Origin: Nocardioides sambongensis
Lineage (GTDB): Bacteria > Actinomycetota > Actinomycetes > Propionibacteriales > Nocardioidaceae
Length of the DNA stretch: 64,000 nucleotides
Direction: 5' to 3'
Assembly: GCF_006494815.1 (NCBI RefSeq)
Contig: NZ_CP041091.1
Span: 3,052,501 to 3,116,500 of the forward strand
The position numbers were made by a program, and so were the translations under genes. The notes under the pieces are model-generated. The model made no database searches and had not been told where the DNA came from. It worked only from the letters and a program-made list of their open reading frames with translations. Position 1 is the stretch's first letter. The number at the start of each line of letters is the position of its first letter. Positions 46,430 to 54,497 of this stretch are shown piece by piece.

Positions 46430-47125
46430 TCAGCCGCTCGGCGTACCTCCCGACGTGCCGACGTGCACCAGCACCCCGCCGGGCAGGCAGGCCCGGATGC
46501 CGCGGATCTCCCAGCCGCGTGCGCCGTCCAGCGCGTTCCAGCGCAGCAGGTCGGCCACCGCACCCGCCTGCTCCGAGGAGCCGACCTGGAGCACCACGTG
46601 GCCGCCGTCCTGGGCGTGGTCCAGCGCCACCCGGAGGCACTCGCGCACCGCGGCGAGCCCGTCGACGCCGCCGTCGACCGCCCCGACCGGGTCCTCGGGG
46701 AACCGGTCGAGCTCGGCGGTGGCCAGCCACGGCGGATCCACCAGCACCAGCGGGAAGCGCTCGGACATCTCGAGCGCGGCGACCGCCTCCGCCTCCCGCA
46801 CGTCCGCGGCCAGGCCCGCCTGCGCCGCGTTGCGGCGGGCGTAGGCGACGGCGACCGGGTCCCGATCCACCTGGACCAGCGGCCGCCCGGTCAACCGGGC
46901 GGCCAGCAGACCGATCTGCCCGGCCCCACAGCAGAGCTCGAGGATCGGACCCTCCGGCGCCTCCTGGGCGAGCTCCGCGATCCAGCGCGACTGCTCGGCC
47001 GTCCACGGCCGCGGGCGCAGCACACGACCGTCCCAGGCGATGCGCAGCCCCTCGAAGTCGATCGGGGCGGGCTCGTCGTCGGGGCCGGGAGCGTCGCTGG
47101 CCGGGATGATCTCGTCGGTCGACAT
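46430..47125 (-). CDS. Class I SAM-dependent methyltransferase (HemK/RlmG-like)
   Basis: 231 residues from ATG 47125. SAM motif I is ILELCCGAGQIGLLAA, motif II VQVDRDPVAVAYARRNAA, and motif IV LVLVDPPWLAT. DPPW resembles the N/DPPY of protein-glutamine, DNA or rRNA N-methyltransferases, so an amide or base nitrogen is a likelier target than a small-molecule hydroxyl. It is divergent from the heme-oxygenase-like gene with a 103-bp gap, and upstream of the sigma factor. Substrate unknown. Confidence 0.78.
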   Translation of the reverse strand: MSTDEIIPASDAPGPDDEPAPIDFEGLRIAWDGRVLRPRPWTAEQSRWIAELAQEAPEGPILELCCGAGQIGLLAARLTGRPLVQVDRDPVAVAYARRNAAQAGLAADVREAEAVAALEMSERFPLVLVDPPWLATAELDRFPEDPVGAVDGGVDGLAAVRECLRVALDHAQDGGHVVLQVGSSEQAGAVADLLRWNALDGARGWEIRGIRACLPGGVLVHVGTSGGTPSG

Positions 47126-47132
47126 CCCGGAC

Positions 47133-47205
47133 CGGTACCCGTTCCGCGCCGGGCGAGCCCCGCCGGGCCGGACCGCTCGCATGGCCGGGCGTGGTGCGGG
47201 TACCG
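47133..47205. promoter_or_regulatory. Divergent region with paired GGGTAC elements
   Basis: CGGTACCCG (47133-47141) and CGGGTACCG (47197-47205) form an inverted pair 55 bp apart. Each places GGGTAC 10-30 bp before one of the divergent genes and reading toward it, which is where a SigF-type -10 element (GGGTA) would lie. I find no good GTTT -35 element at the expected spacing, so an operator pair is the alternative. Confidence 0.4.
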
Positions 47206-47228
47206 CGACCCCGGAGGAGGTGCATGCC

Positions 47229-48233
47229 GTGAACCCATCGATCGCGCCCTGCGGTCCGATCAGCACCCACGTCCTGGGCACCCTGTGCGGAGACGCCCCG
47301 CCGGCCGGCTGGGCCGGCATCGTGGAGTCGGTCGCCGACCCGCTGGTGGACCGCGACTTCCAGCTCGGCCTCTGGCTGGCCTACGAGCCGCACTTCGGCG
47401 ATCTGCCGGGCCTGGACCGCGACCCGGAGTGGGACCCTGCCCTGCTGACCGTGCGCGCCGCGCTGGAGGAGCGCTTCGAGCGGGCGCTGCGAGACCTCAC
47501 CAGCGACGTCACCGGCAACCTCACCGGCGACCTGCGCGAGCAGGGCGCTGTCGCCCGGCTGCGGGAGATGACGGCCGTCGGCCGCCCCTCACCCCTCGCC
47601 CTGCGCCTGGGCCGGGAGGCGACGCGGGAGGAGTTCGTGGACTACCTGACCCAGCGCGCCGTCTACCACCTGCGCGAGTCCGACCCGCAGAGCTTCGCAC
47701 TGCCCCGGGTGGGCGGTGCGGCGAAGACCGCACTGGCCGAGCTGCAGTACGACGAGTACGGCGCGGGGCGCCCCGAGCGGCTGCACTCGCACCTCTACGC
47801 CCGGGCGCTGCAGGAGCTCGGCCTGCCCACCGATGTGCTCGCCTACCTGCCCGAGGTCGAGGCGACCGTGCTGACCACGGTGAACACGATGGCGTTCTTC
47901 GCCCTGCACCGCCGGTTGCGGGGCGCCGCGATGGGGCACCTCGCGGCGTTCGAGGCGACCAGCTCGCTGCCGTGCCGCCTCGTCGCCGCCGGGGCGCACC
48001 GGCTCGACCTGCCGCCCGAGGTCGCCGCCTACTTCGAGGAGCACGTCGAGGCGGACGCGGTCCACGAGCAGGTGGCGATCGACGACATCTGCGGGGCGCT
48101 GGTGGCGGCCGACCCGCTGCTGGCCGCCGACGTCGTCTTCGGCGCGGCCGCGTGCCTGGCCGTCGACGAGCTGGTCGCCGACGCGTTCCACGCCCGGTGG
48201 GACGACGCGGCTGGAGCGGCGGAGGCGTCGTGA
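47229..48233 (+). CDS. Iron-containing redox enzyme (heme-oxygenase-like diiron protein)
   Basis: 334 residues from a GTG chosen for its excellent site GGAGGAGG 8 nt upstream (47213-47220). The pattern LAELQYDEYGAGRPERLHSH, FFALHRRLRGAAMGHLAAFE and YFEEHVEADAVHEQVAIDD supplies the Glu/Asp/His residues typical of the Haem_oxygenas_2 (HDO) family, which bind two irons and carry out oxygen-dependent reactions or act as ferroxidase-like proteins. The stop overlaps the GTG of a CDGSH gene (GTGA), so both are made together; that protein is a natural electron donor. Reaction unknown. Confidence 0.82.
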   Translation: MNPSIAPCGPISTHVLGTLCGDAPPAGWAGIVESVADPLVDRDFQLGLWLAYEPHFGDLPGLDRDPEWDPALLTVRAALEERFERALRDLTSDVTGNLTGDLREQGAVARLREMTAVGRPSPLALRLGREATREEFVDYLTQRAVYHLRESDPQSFALPRVGGAAKTALAELQYDEYGAGRPERLHSHLYARALQELGLPTDVLAYLPEVEATVLTTVNTMAFFALHRRLRGAAMGHLAAFEATSSLPCRLVAAGAHRLDLPPEVAAYFEEHVEADAVHEQVAIDDICGALVAADPLLAADVVFGAAACLAVDELVADAFHARWDDAAGAAEAS

Positions 48234-48424
48234 GCCGGGCCGACGACGGGGGCGACCGGGTCCGTCCCGTGGTGGTGCGGGGCGCGACGATGCTGGCCGG
48301 GACCGACGGCGTCGTGCACCGGGTCGAGCGTCCGGTGGTGGCATTGTGCGTGTGCGGGCGCTCGGCGGCCTACCCCTGGTGCGACAGCACCCACAAGGTC
48401 CTCGCCGACCGACCGCGGAGCTGA
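48230..48424 (+). CDS. CDGSH-type iron-sulfur protein
   Basis: 64 residues from a GTG overlapping the previous stop. The [2Fe-2S] motif CVCGRSAAYPWCDSTH fits C-x-C-x2-S-x3-P-x-C-D-x2-H, with Ser replacing the usual Gly after Asp. Its three Cys and one His give a redox-active, pH-sensitive cluster. Coupled translation with the diiron protein argues for electron transfer between them. Confidence 0.87.
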   Translation: MSRADDGGDRVRPVVVRGATMLAGTDGVVHRVERPVVALCVCGRSAAYPWCDSTHKVLADRPRS

Positions 48425-48437
48425 TCCGCGGCCGGTT

Positions 48438-49583
48438 TCACCGGTCGAGCAGCGCGCCGTAGAGCTGCGCGTGGGCCCCGACGACCTCCCGGCGCTGCCG
48501 GCGTCGCTCCTCGACGCTGGCGGCATAGCTCGGCCGGGCCCGGTGGGCGGCGCGGACGGCCTGGGCCAGCGACGCCGGGTCGAACCCGGTCTCGTCGTGG
48601 GTGTAGCTGAGCACCGGGCCCTGCTCGGTGAAGTAGCCGCAGGTCGGCGCGATCACGGTGGTGTCCAGGTCGCGGCAGGCCTCCAGCCACCCCGAGTGGG
48701 TGCCGAAGCGGTAGGGCAGCACCGAGACGTCCAGCGCGTCGATGTGCCGCACCAGGGTGCGCGCGGAGAGGTCGTCGTACACCGCGAGCTCGAGGGCGCC
48801 CTCGGCAGCCCGGGCGCGGAGGAACTCCGCGAGCTCGGCGGCGCGAGGGCACTCGTCGCGGTGCAGGAGCTGGCGCTGCACGTCGACCTGGAGCACCGCG
48901 TCGGGCAGGTCGGCGACGACCTGGACCAGCGTCGGCAGGATCCGCATCGGGTCCATGTCGGGACGCAGGCTCTGCACGTGCAGACCCACCCGGAACGGTC
49001 GCTCCGCCGGGCGGCGGGCGCGCGCCCGCGCCATCACCGCCATGGTCGCCAGCCGCACCACGTGCGGGTGCGGCAGCACCTGGGGCCGGCGACCCCAGCG
49101 TCGCTCGATCTCGGCGGCGGCGCCCTCGGTCAGGGTGATCAGGGCGTCGGCGCGCGGGATCAGTACGTCGAGCTGGCGGCGCAGGTGCTCGTCGCTCTCC
49201 CGGTGCGGGTCCCGCAGGTGGTGCACCGTGAAGACGAACGGAACACCCCGCTGGTCGAGGACGTCGAGCAGCTCCCCGAGCTCGGCGGGCGAACAGCTGT
49301 CGAACCCGAAGTGCAGGTGGAAGAGATCGAAGTCGGCGCTGCGGGCCCACCCCGGCTCGAGCATCACCGGGCGCCGGCAGGGTGAGCCGTCCAGCTCGCA
49401 CGGCATGCCCGGGTCCGGGTCCGGCAGCAGCACCGGACCGGACCGGTCCTCGGGGACGATGTGCTGGACGTAGGCGTGACCCACCGGCACCGCCGCCACC
49501 ACCGGCCGCCGCGCCGCGCCGTAGCGCGCGGAGGCTGCGGCGGAGCCGGCGACGGGGTCCGGGTGCGGTTCGAGGATGGCCAC
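48438..49583 (-). CDS. Glycosyltransferase (GT-B type)
   Basis: About 381 residues from the GTG at 49583; the frame stays open upstream and the start is uncertain. DFDLFHLHFGFDSCSPAELG, PFVFTVHHLRDPHRES and PRADALITLTEGAAAEIERR match the donor/acceptor lobe of GT4-like enzymes, and VSVLPYRFGTHSGWLEACRD is the C-terminal nucleotide-sugar region. No membrane segment. It converges on the CDGSH gene with a 13-bp gap. It might modify a surface polymer or a product of the neighbouring redox genes; the sugar is unknown. Confidence 0.8.
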   Translation of the reverse strand: MAILEPHPDPVAGSAAASARYGAARRPVVAAVPVGHAYVQHIVPEDRSGPVLLPDPDPGMPCELDGSPCRRPVMLEPGWARSADFDLFHLHFGFDSCSPAELGELLDVLDQRGVPFVFTVHHLRDPHRESDEHLRRQLDVLIPRADALITLTEGAAAEIERRWGRRPQVLPHPHVVRLATMAVMARARARRPAERPFRVGLHVQSLRPDMDPMRILPTLVQVVADLPDAVLQVDVQRQLLHRDECPRAAELAEFLRARAAEGALELAVYDDLSARTLVRHIDALDVSVLPYRFGTHSGWLEACRDLDTTVIAPTCGYFTEQGPVLSYTHDETGFDPASLAQAVRAAHRARPSYAASVEERRRQRREVVGAHAQLYGALLDR

Positions 49584-49695
49584 CTCTCGTCCGTACCCGA
49601 GCGCCGGCTCCGGATGCCACCCTTCCGGGCGAATTCGTGGCCAGGAGGCCTCCTCAGGTCGACAGCGAGCGCGCCGACCGGGTAGCGAGGATCCG

Positions 49696-50751
49696 GTGAA
49701 CGATGCCTCGACGCGGCGGCTGCGCCGCATCGCCTGGAGCCGCCCCCGGTGGTTCCTGGCAGTGAAGACCGGTGCCGCCGCCACCCTCGCGTGGTTGGTC
49801 GCCCAACCCCTGGGCGACCTCGGCGCGCACTACTCCTACTACGCCCCGCTGGGCGCGCTGGCGGCGATGACGACCTCCGTGGTCAGCTCCGCGCGGACGG
49901 CGGCGCAGGCCGTGCTCGCGATCGGCATCGGCGCCGCGCTGGCGCTGCTGATCCGGGTGTCACCGGCCCCGGGTCCGCTCGGGCTCGGCGTCGCGATCAC
50001 GGTCGGCGTCCTCGTCGCCGGCTGGCCGCGGCTCGGCGCGATGGGCAGCTGGGTGCCGTTCGCCGCGCTCTTCGTGCTGATCGCCGGCGCCGGCGACCCG
50101 TTCGGGTACACCGCCGCCTACGCGGGGCTCACCGCTCTCGGCGGCCTGGTCGGCGTGGCGGTCACCGCCCTCCTCCCCCAGCTCCCGCTGACACCGGTGG
50201 ACCAGGTCCAGCACCGGCTGCGCGCCGAGCTGGCCGACGAGCTGGACCGGCTGGCGACCAGCATCGACCGGGAGATCGTCGACGACGAGGACTGGGCCGC
50301 GCTGCGGTCCGCGCTGGCGCGCCGCGCCCGCGAGGCGGAGGACCTGATCGTGCACGCCCGCGAGGCGCGTCGGGCGAACTGGCAGGCGTCGCGTTGGTCC
50401 GCGGCGGCCGACCGGAGCGACGATCGCGCCCGCGCCCTGCAGCGACTCTCCGGCTGCGTGGACGAGGTGATCGCGCTGATCTCCGACCAGCGCACCGACA
50501 TCCGCCGCGACGACCCCGACAGCGCGGAGCTGCGCGGGAGCGTGGCCGCCGCGCTGCGGGCGGTGGCCACCCTGATCCGGGAGAACGGCGAGGAGGAGGT
50601 CTCCTCACCGGAGACGATCGACCGCGCCCGCGACGCCGTGGAGGGACTGCGGGCCCAGGTGGTCCGGACCCAGCAGCGCAGCAGCCTGCCGCACCTCGCC
50701 GCCGCGGCGATCGCGCTCGACCTCGACGGGGCCGTCGAGGCCTGGTCCTGA
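49696..50751 (+). CDS. FUSC/ArAE-type membrane transporter
   Basis: 351 residues from a GTG with GAGG upstream. Six hydrophobic helices (about 25-170; KTGAAATLAWLVAQPLG, YYAPLGALAAMTTSVVSSAR) form the FUSC module seen in aromatic-acid and fusaric-acid exporters. The remaining ~180 residues are a soluble, coiled-coil-rich helical tail (RARAEAEDLIVHAREARRAN-like). Divergent from the glycosyltransferase. Probably exports organic acids or related compounds. Confidence 0.78.
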   Translation: MNDASTRRLRRIAWSRPRWFLAVKTGAAATLAWLVAQPLGDLGAHYSYYAPLGALAAMTTSVVSSARTAAQAVLAIGIGAALALLIRVSPAPGPLGLGVAITVGVLVAGWPRLGAMGSWVPFAALFVLIAGAGDPFGYTAAYAGLTALGGLVGVAVTALLPQLPLTPVDQVQHRLRAELADELDRLATSIDREIVDDEDWAALRSALARRAREAEDLIVHAREARRANWQASRWSAAADRSDDRARALQRLSGCVDEVIALISDQRTDIRRDDPDSAELRGSVAAALRAVATLIRENGEEEVSSPETIDRARDAVEGLRAQVVRTQQRSSLPHLAAAAIALDLDGAVEAWS

Positions 50752-50795
50752 GCGCCGACCGCGACGGCTCCGCGGAGCTCCGCCTGGCTCCACGC

Positions 50796-51527
50796 TCAGC
50801 CGAGCAGGGTCAGCGGCACCTCGAGCCGCTCCTGCAGCTCGGCCAGCGTCACGCCGTACGTCGCCCGCACGCCGACCGCGCCGGTGTCGCCACCCCCGCG
50901 CGGACCGACCTCGAAGACGCCGTGGTCGGTGTAGACCCGGGCGACGCAGCCGACCCCGGTCAGCGGATAGCTGCAGGTCGGCACCAGCTTGGACGAGCCG
51001 TCCTTGCCGAACAGCGTCATCATCACGTAGACGTCCTTGGCCCCGATCGCGAGATCCATCGCCCCTCCGACGGCCGGGATGGCGTCGGGCTTGCCGGTGG
51101 TCCAGTTGGCGAGGTCTCCGTTGCCGGCGACCTGGTAGGCGCCGAGCACGCAGACGTCGAGGTGGCCGCCGCGCATCATCGCGAACGAGTCGGCGTGGTG
51201 GAAGTAGGAGGCCCCCGGCAGCTCGGTGACCGGGACCTTGCCGGCGTTGGTCAGGTCGGGGTCGATCTCGTCGTCGCCGGCCGCTGGCCCCATCGCCAGC
51301 ATCCCGTTCTCGGTGTGCAGCACGGTGCCGGAGTCGGCCGGCAGGTGGTCGGCGATCCGGGTGGGCTGTCCGATGCCGAGGTTGACGAAGGAGCCGGGTG
51401 CGATGTCGTGCGCGATCAGCGCGGCCAGTTCGTCGGTGCTGAGCGGGGCGCGGTCCGGGTGCTCGCCGGACACCGGCGGCCGGACGGAGCCGCCCGAGCC
51501 GGTCGGGGCGGGTTTGTCGGTGCTCAT
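50796..51527 (-). CDS. 3-oxoacid CoA-transferase subunit B (PcaJ-like)
   Basis: 243 residues. Beta subunit with the catalytic glutamate in HTENGMLAMGPA; IAHDIAPGSFVNLGIGQPTR and the C-terminal VGVRATYGVTLAELQERLEV are typical. With subunit A it moves CoA from succinyl-CoA to 3-oxoadipate or acetoacetate. Its ATG overlaps the subunit A stop (TGATG). The neighbouring thiolase favours the beta-ketoadipate pathway over ketone-body use, but both are possible. Confidence 0.9.
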   Translation of the reverse strand: MSTDKPAPTGSGGSVRPPVSGEHPDRAPLSTDELAALIAHDIAPGSFVNLGIGQPTRIADHLPADSGTVLHTENGMLAMGPAAGDDEIDPDLTNAGKVPVTELPGASYFHHADSFAMMRGGHLDVCVLGAYQVAGNGDLANWTTGKPDAIPAVGGAMDLAIGAKDVYVMMTLFGKDGSSKLVPTCSYPLTGVGCVARVYTDHGVFEVGPRGGGDTGAVGVRATYGVTLAELQERLEVPLTLLG

Positions 51528-52222
51528 CAGCGGGCTCCCTCGACGGTGTAGTGGCGCGCCTCCACGGCGACCACGCGGTCGACGTAGATCGCCGGGGTGA
51601 CGACGGCCTCGGGGTCCAGCGTGCCGGTCTCGACGACCTCGGAGACCTGGACGATGGTGGTGGTCGCGGCGGTCGCCATCACCGGCCCGAAGTTGCGCGC
51701 GGTCTTGCGGTAGACCAGGTTGCCGAAGCGGTCGGCGCGGTGCGCGGAGATCAGCGCGTAGTCGCCCTTGATCGGATACTCCAGCAGGTAGTCGCGACCG
51801 TCGATGGTGCGCACCTCCTTGCCCTCGGCGAGGGGGGTGCCCACCGCGGTCGGCGAGTAGAACGCGCCGATCCCCGCGCCGGCCGCGCGCATCCGCTCGG
51901 CGAGGTTGCCCTGCGGCACCACCTCGAGCTCGATCCGGCCGGACCGGTAGAGCTCGTCGAAGACGTAGGAGTCCACCTGGCGGGGGAAGGAGCAGATCAC
52001 CTTCCGCACCCGGCCCGCCTTGAGCAGCGCGGCCAGGCCCACCTCGGCGTTGCCGGCGTTGTTGGCCACCACGGTGAGGTCACCGGCGCCCTGGCGGATC
52101 AGCGCGTCGATCAGGTCGAACGGCATCCCGGCCAGGCCGAATCCACCGACCAGGACGGTCGAGCCGTCCTCGATGCCCGCGACGGCTGCGTCCGTGGTCT
52201 CCACGATCTCGGTGCGGCTCAT
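51527..52222 (-). CDS. 3-oxoacid CoA-transferase subunit A (PcaI-like)
   Basis: 231 residues from ATG 52222. Alpha subunit: AAVAGIEDGSTVLVGGFGLA, MPFDLIDALIRQGAGDLTVV, and VISAHRADRFGNLVYRKTAR-like segment (YALISAHRADRFGNLVYRK) are family marks. It overlaps a tiny reading frame on one side and subunit B on the other, giving four coupled frames from thiolase to subunit B. Confidence 0.9.
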   Translation of the reverse strand: MSRTEIVETTDAAVAGIEDGSTVLVGGFGLAGMPFDLIDALIRQGAGDLTVVANNAGNAEVGLAALLKAGRVRKVICSFPRQVDSYVFDELYRSGRIELEVVPQGNLAERMRAAGAGIGAFYSPTAVGTPLAEGKEVRTIDGRDYLLEYPIKGDYALISAHRADRFGNLVYRKTARNFGPVMATAATTTIVQVSEVVETGTLDPEAVVTPAIYVDRVVAVEARHYTVEGAR

Positions 52223-52293
52223 GCGGGGCCCCCGACGCGTTGTTCGCTGGAGGAGCGCAGCGGAGGAAGCGAAGAACGTGGTGGGGTGTTCAT
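52219..52293 (-). CDS. 24-codon bridging frame between thiolase and CoA-transferase
   Basis: ATG at 52293 overlaps the thiolase stop (ATGA) and its own TGA overlaps the ATG of subunit A (ATGA), so a ribosome could pass through all frames without a gap. The peptide is MNTPPRSSLPPLRSSSEQRV followed by GGPA. The DNA contains the inverted pair GTTCTTCGCT/AGCGAACAAC (9 of 10 paired), which would form a hairpin in the mRNA. It may be a coupling device rather than a functional peptide. Confidence 0.4.
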   Translation of the reverse strand: MNTPPRSSLPPLRSSSEQRVGGPA

Positions 52294-53501
52294 GCGCGGC
52301 CCCCCTCGTTCTCCAGCACGACCGCCAGGCCCTGCCCGACCCCGATGCAGATCGCCGCGACGCCCCACCGTGCGCCGCGCTCGCGCAGCACGTGCGCGAG
52401 GGTGCCCAGCACCCGGCCACCGGAGGCACCGAGCGGGTGGCCGAGGGCGATCGCACCACCGCGGGTGTTCACCAGCTCGGGGTCCGCGAGACCGGCCGCG
52501 AGCCAGGCGTCGACGCAGGCCAGCGACTGCACCGCGAAGGCCTCGTTGACGTCGACCGCGCCGACCTCGGACCAGCCGATGCCGGCTCGGGCGAGCGCGG
52601 TGTTGGCGGCCTCGACCGGGGCGTAGCCGAAGTCCTGCGGGTCGAGCGCGAACGCCGCGCGACCGGCGATCCGGGCCAGCGGCTCGGCGCCGACGGCGTC
52701 GGCCGCGCCGGCGTTGCCCAGCAGGACCGCGGACGCGCCGTCGCTGAGCGGTGAGGCGTTGCCGGCGGTGATCGTGCCGCCCTGCTCCGGGGACCGGAAG
52801 GCGGGCTTGAGTCCGGCCAGGCCCTCCGCGGTGCTGCCGGGCCGGATGCTCTCGTCGCGGGTCAGGTCGGCGCCGTCGACCGGCACCACCAGGGCGTCGT
52901 AGAAGCCGTCCTCCCAGGCCTGGTGGGCGAGCCGGTGGGAGCGGGCGGCGAACTCGTCCTGGCGCTCGCGGCTGATTGAGAACCGCTCCTGCAGCTGCTC
53001 GTTGGCCTCACCGAGGGAGACCGTCCACTCCGCGGGCATCGCCTTGTTGACCAGGCGCCAGCCCAGTGTCGTGGAGACCGCGGTGACGTCGCCGGCCGGG
53101 AACGGCCGGTTCGACTTGGGCAGCACCCACGGCGCCCGGGTCATCGACTCCACGCCGCCGGTGAGCACGACGTCGGCGTCACCGGTCTCGATGGCGCGGG
53201 AGCCGATCATCACCGCGTCCAGGCTGGAGCCGCAGAGCCGGTTCACGGTGGTGGCCGGGACGCTGGTGGGCAGGCCGGCCAGCAGCACGGCCATCCGGCC
53301 GACGTTGCGGTTGTCCTCACCCGCGCCGTTGGCGTTGCCCCAGACCACGTCCCCGATCGCGGCGGGGTCGAGGCCGGGATGGCGGCCGAGGATCGCGGAG
53401 ACGACGCCGGCGGCCAGGTCGTCGGGTCGGACGCCGGCCAGGGCACCGTTGAACCTGCCGAACGGCGTGCGGACCGCGTCGTACACGTAGGAGGAGGTCA
53501 C
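52290..53501 (-). CDS. Acetyl-CoA acyltransferase (PcaF-like thiolase)
   Basis: 403 residues from a GTG. Nucleophile Cys in VNRLCGSSLDAV, catalytic His in GGAIALGHPLGASG, second Cys in AICIGVGQG; VDVNEAFAVQSLACVD is typical of PcaF/PaaJ (3-oxoadipyl-CoA thiolase). Followed by both CoA-transferase subunits, it would cleave 3-oxoadipyl-CoA to succinyl-CoA and acetyl-CoA, finishing aromatic-acid breakdown. Divergent from a LysR gene. The ring-cleavage genes are not in the window. Confidence 0.9.
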   Translation of the reverse strand: MTSSYVYDAVRTPFGRFNGALAGVRPDDLAAGVVSAILGRHPGLDPAAIGDVVWGNANGAGEDNRNVGRMAVLLAGLPTSVPATTVNRLCGSSLDAVMIGSRAIETGDADVVLTGGVESMTRAPWVLPKSNRPFPAGDVTAVSTTLGWRLVNKAMPAEWTVSLGEANEQLQERFSISRERQDEFAARSHRLAHQAWEDGFYDALVVPVDGADLTRDESIRPGSTAEGLAGLKPAFRSPEQGGTITAGNASPLSDGASAVLLGNAGAADAVGAEPLARIAGRAAFALDPQDFGYAPVEAANTALARAGIGWSEVGAVDVNEAFAVQSLACVDAWLAAGLADPELVNTRGGAIALGHPLGASGGRVLGTLAHVLRERGARWGVAAICIGVGQGLAVVLENEGGRA

Positions 53502-53525
53502 CGTTCCGACGGTAGGCGACGACGC

Positions 53526-53543
53526 TGATATCTTGAAGTATCA
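53526..53543. promoter_or_regulatory. Candidate LysR operator TGATA-N8-TATCA
   Basis: A perfect dyad in an AT-rich island within the 60-bp gap between the thiolase start (53501) and the LysR start (53562/53574). LysR regulators usually bind T-N11-A dyads in such gaps to control both genes. It also overlaps a wider pair GATAT/ATATC. Confidence 0.6.
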
Positions 53544-53561
53544 ATATCTGACTCGATTGAG

Positions 53562-54470
53562 ATGGCTCATCATATGGATCTCCTGCGGCATCTCGACGCG
53601 TTTATCGCCGTCGCCGAGGAGCGGCACTTCGGCCGGGCCGCCGCCCGGCTGCAGATGGCGCAGCCACCGCTCTCCCAGCAGATCCGCCGGCTGGAGGGCG
53701 AGCTCGGGGTCGAGCTGTTCGCCCGCACCACCCGCCGGGTCGACCTCACCCCCGCCGGCGAGGCCTACCTGGTCCGCGCCCGGAGCATCCTGGGCTCGGT
53801 GGACGAGGCCGGCGACGAGGCCCGGCGGGTCGCGGCCGGCGTGACCGGCCACCTGCGGATCGGCTGCGTCGGATCGGCCACCTACAGCCTGCTCCCCCGC
53901 CTCTCCCGGCGGCTCGCCACCGAGCTGCCCGGCGTGGAGTTCTCCTTCCGCGGCGAGATGCTGGTCGCCGACCAGGTCGCGGCGCTCCACGACGGCACCA
54001 TCGACCTGGCGCTGCTGCGCCCGCCGGTGCTGGACGGCACCCTGGAGGTCCGGGACCTGCGCGAGGAGCGGTTGATGCTCGCCGTACCCTCCGACCATCC
54101 GTTGGCGGGACGTCGCCAGGTGCGGGTGGACGACCTCGCCGGCGTCGACCTCATCGTGCACTCCGCCGCCCGCCGCTCCACCATGTACGACGTGGTCCGC
54201 GGCCTGCTCGCCGACGCCGGGGTCACCCCGCGGATCCGGCACGAGGTCGGCGAGACCTCGACGCTGGTGACGCTGGTGGCGGGCGGGCTCGGGGTCGCCG
54301 TGGTGCCGGAACCGGTCTCCGCGCTCGCCATCGACGGCGTCGCCTACCTGCCGCTGGTGCGACCGGTGCGGACGATCGGACTTGCCCTGGCGCACCGGTC
54401 GGAGCGGACCGAGCCGCACCTGGAGCGCACCGTGGCGGTGGTGGAGGCGCTGGCCCGCTCCGCCGGATGA
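53562..54470 (+). CDS. LysR-family regulator of the pca-type operon
   Basis: 302 residues (a second ATG at 53574 gives MDLLRHLDAFIAVAEERHFG and fits the family start better). N-terminal winged HTH: RAAARLQMAQPPLSQQIRRLE. The effector domain (GHLRIGCVGSATYSLLPRLS; LIVHSAARRSTMYDVVRGLL) resembles CatR/BenM-like regulators that bind cis,cis-muconate or similar acids. It faces pcaF with an operator-like dyad between. Actinobacterial pca genes more often use IclR regulators, so a LysR here is a variation. Confidence 0.88.
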   Translation: MAHHMDLLRHLDAFIAVAEERHFGRAAARLQMAQPPLSQQIRRLEGELGVELFARTTRRVDLTPAGEAYLVRARSILGSVDEAGDEARRVAAGVTGHLRIGCVGSATYSLLPRLSRRLATELPGVEFSFRGEMLVADQVAALHDGTIDLALLRPPVLDGTLEVRDLREERLMLAVPSDHPLAGRRQVRVDDLAGVDLIVHSAARRSTMYDVVRGLLADAGVTPRIRHEVGETSTLVTLVAGGLGVAVVPEPVSALAIDGVAYLPLVRPVRTIGLALAHRSERTEPHLERTVAVVEALARSAG

Positions 54471-54497
54471 GGCCCGTGGCGGCACCGCCCAGGCCTG

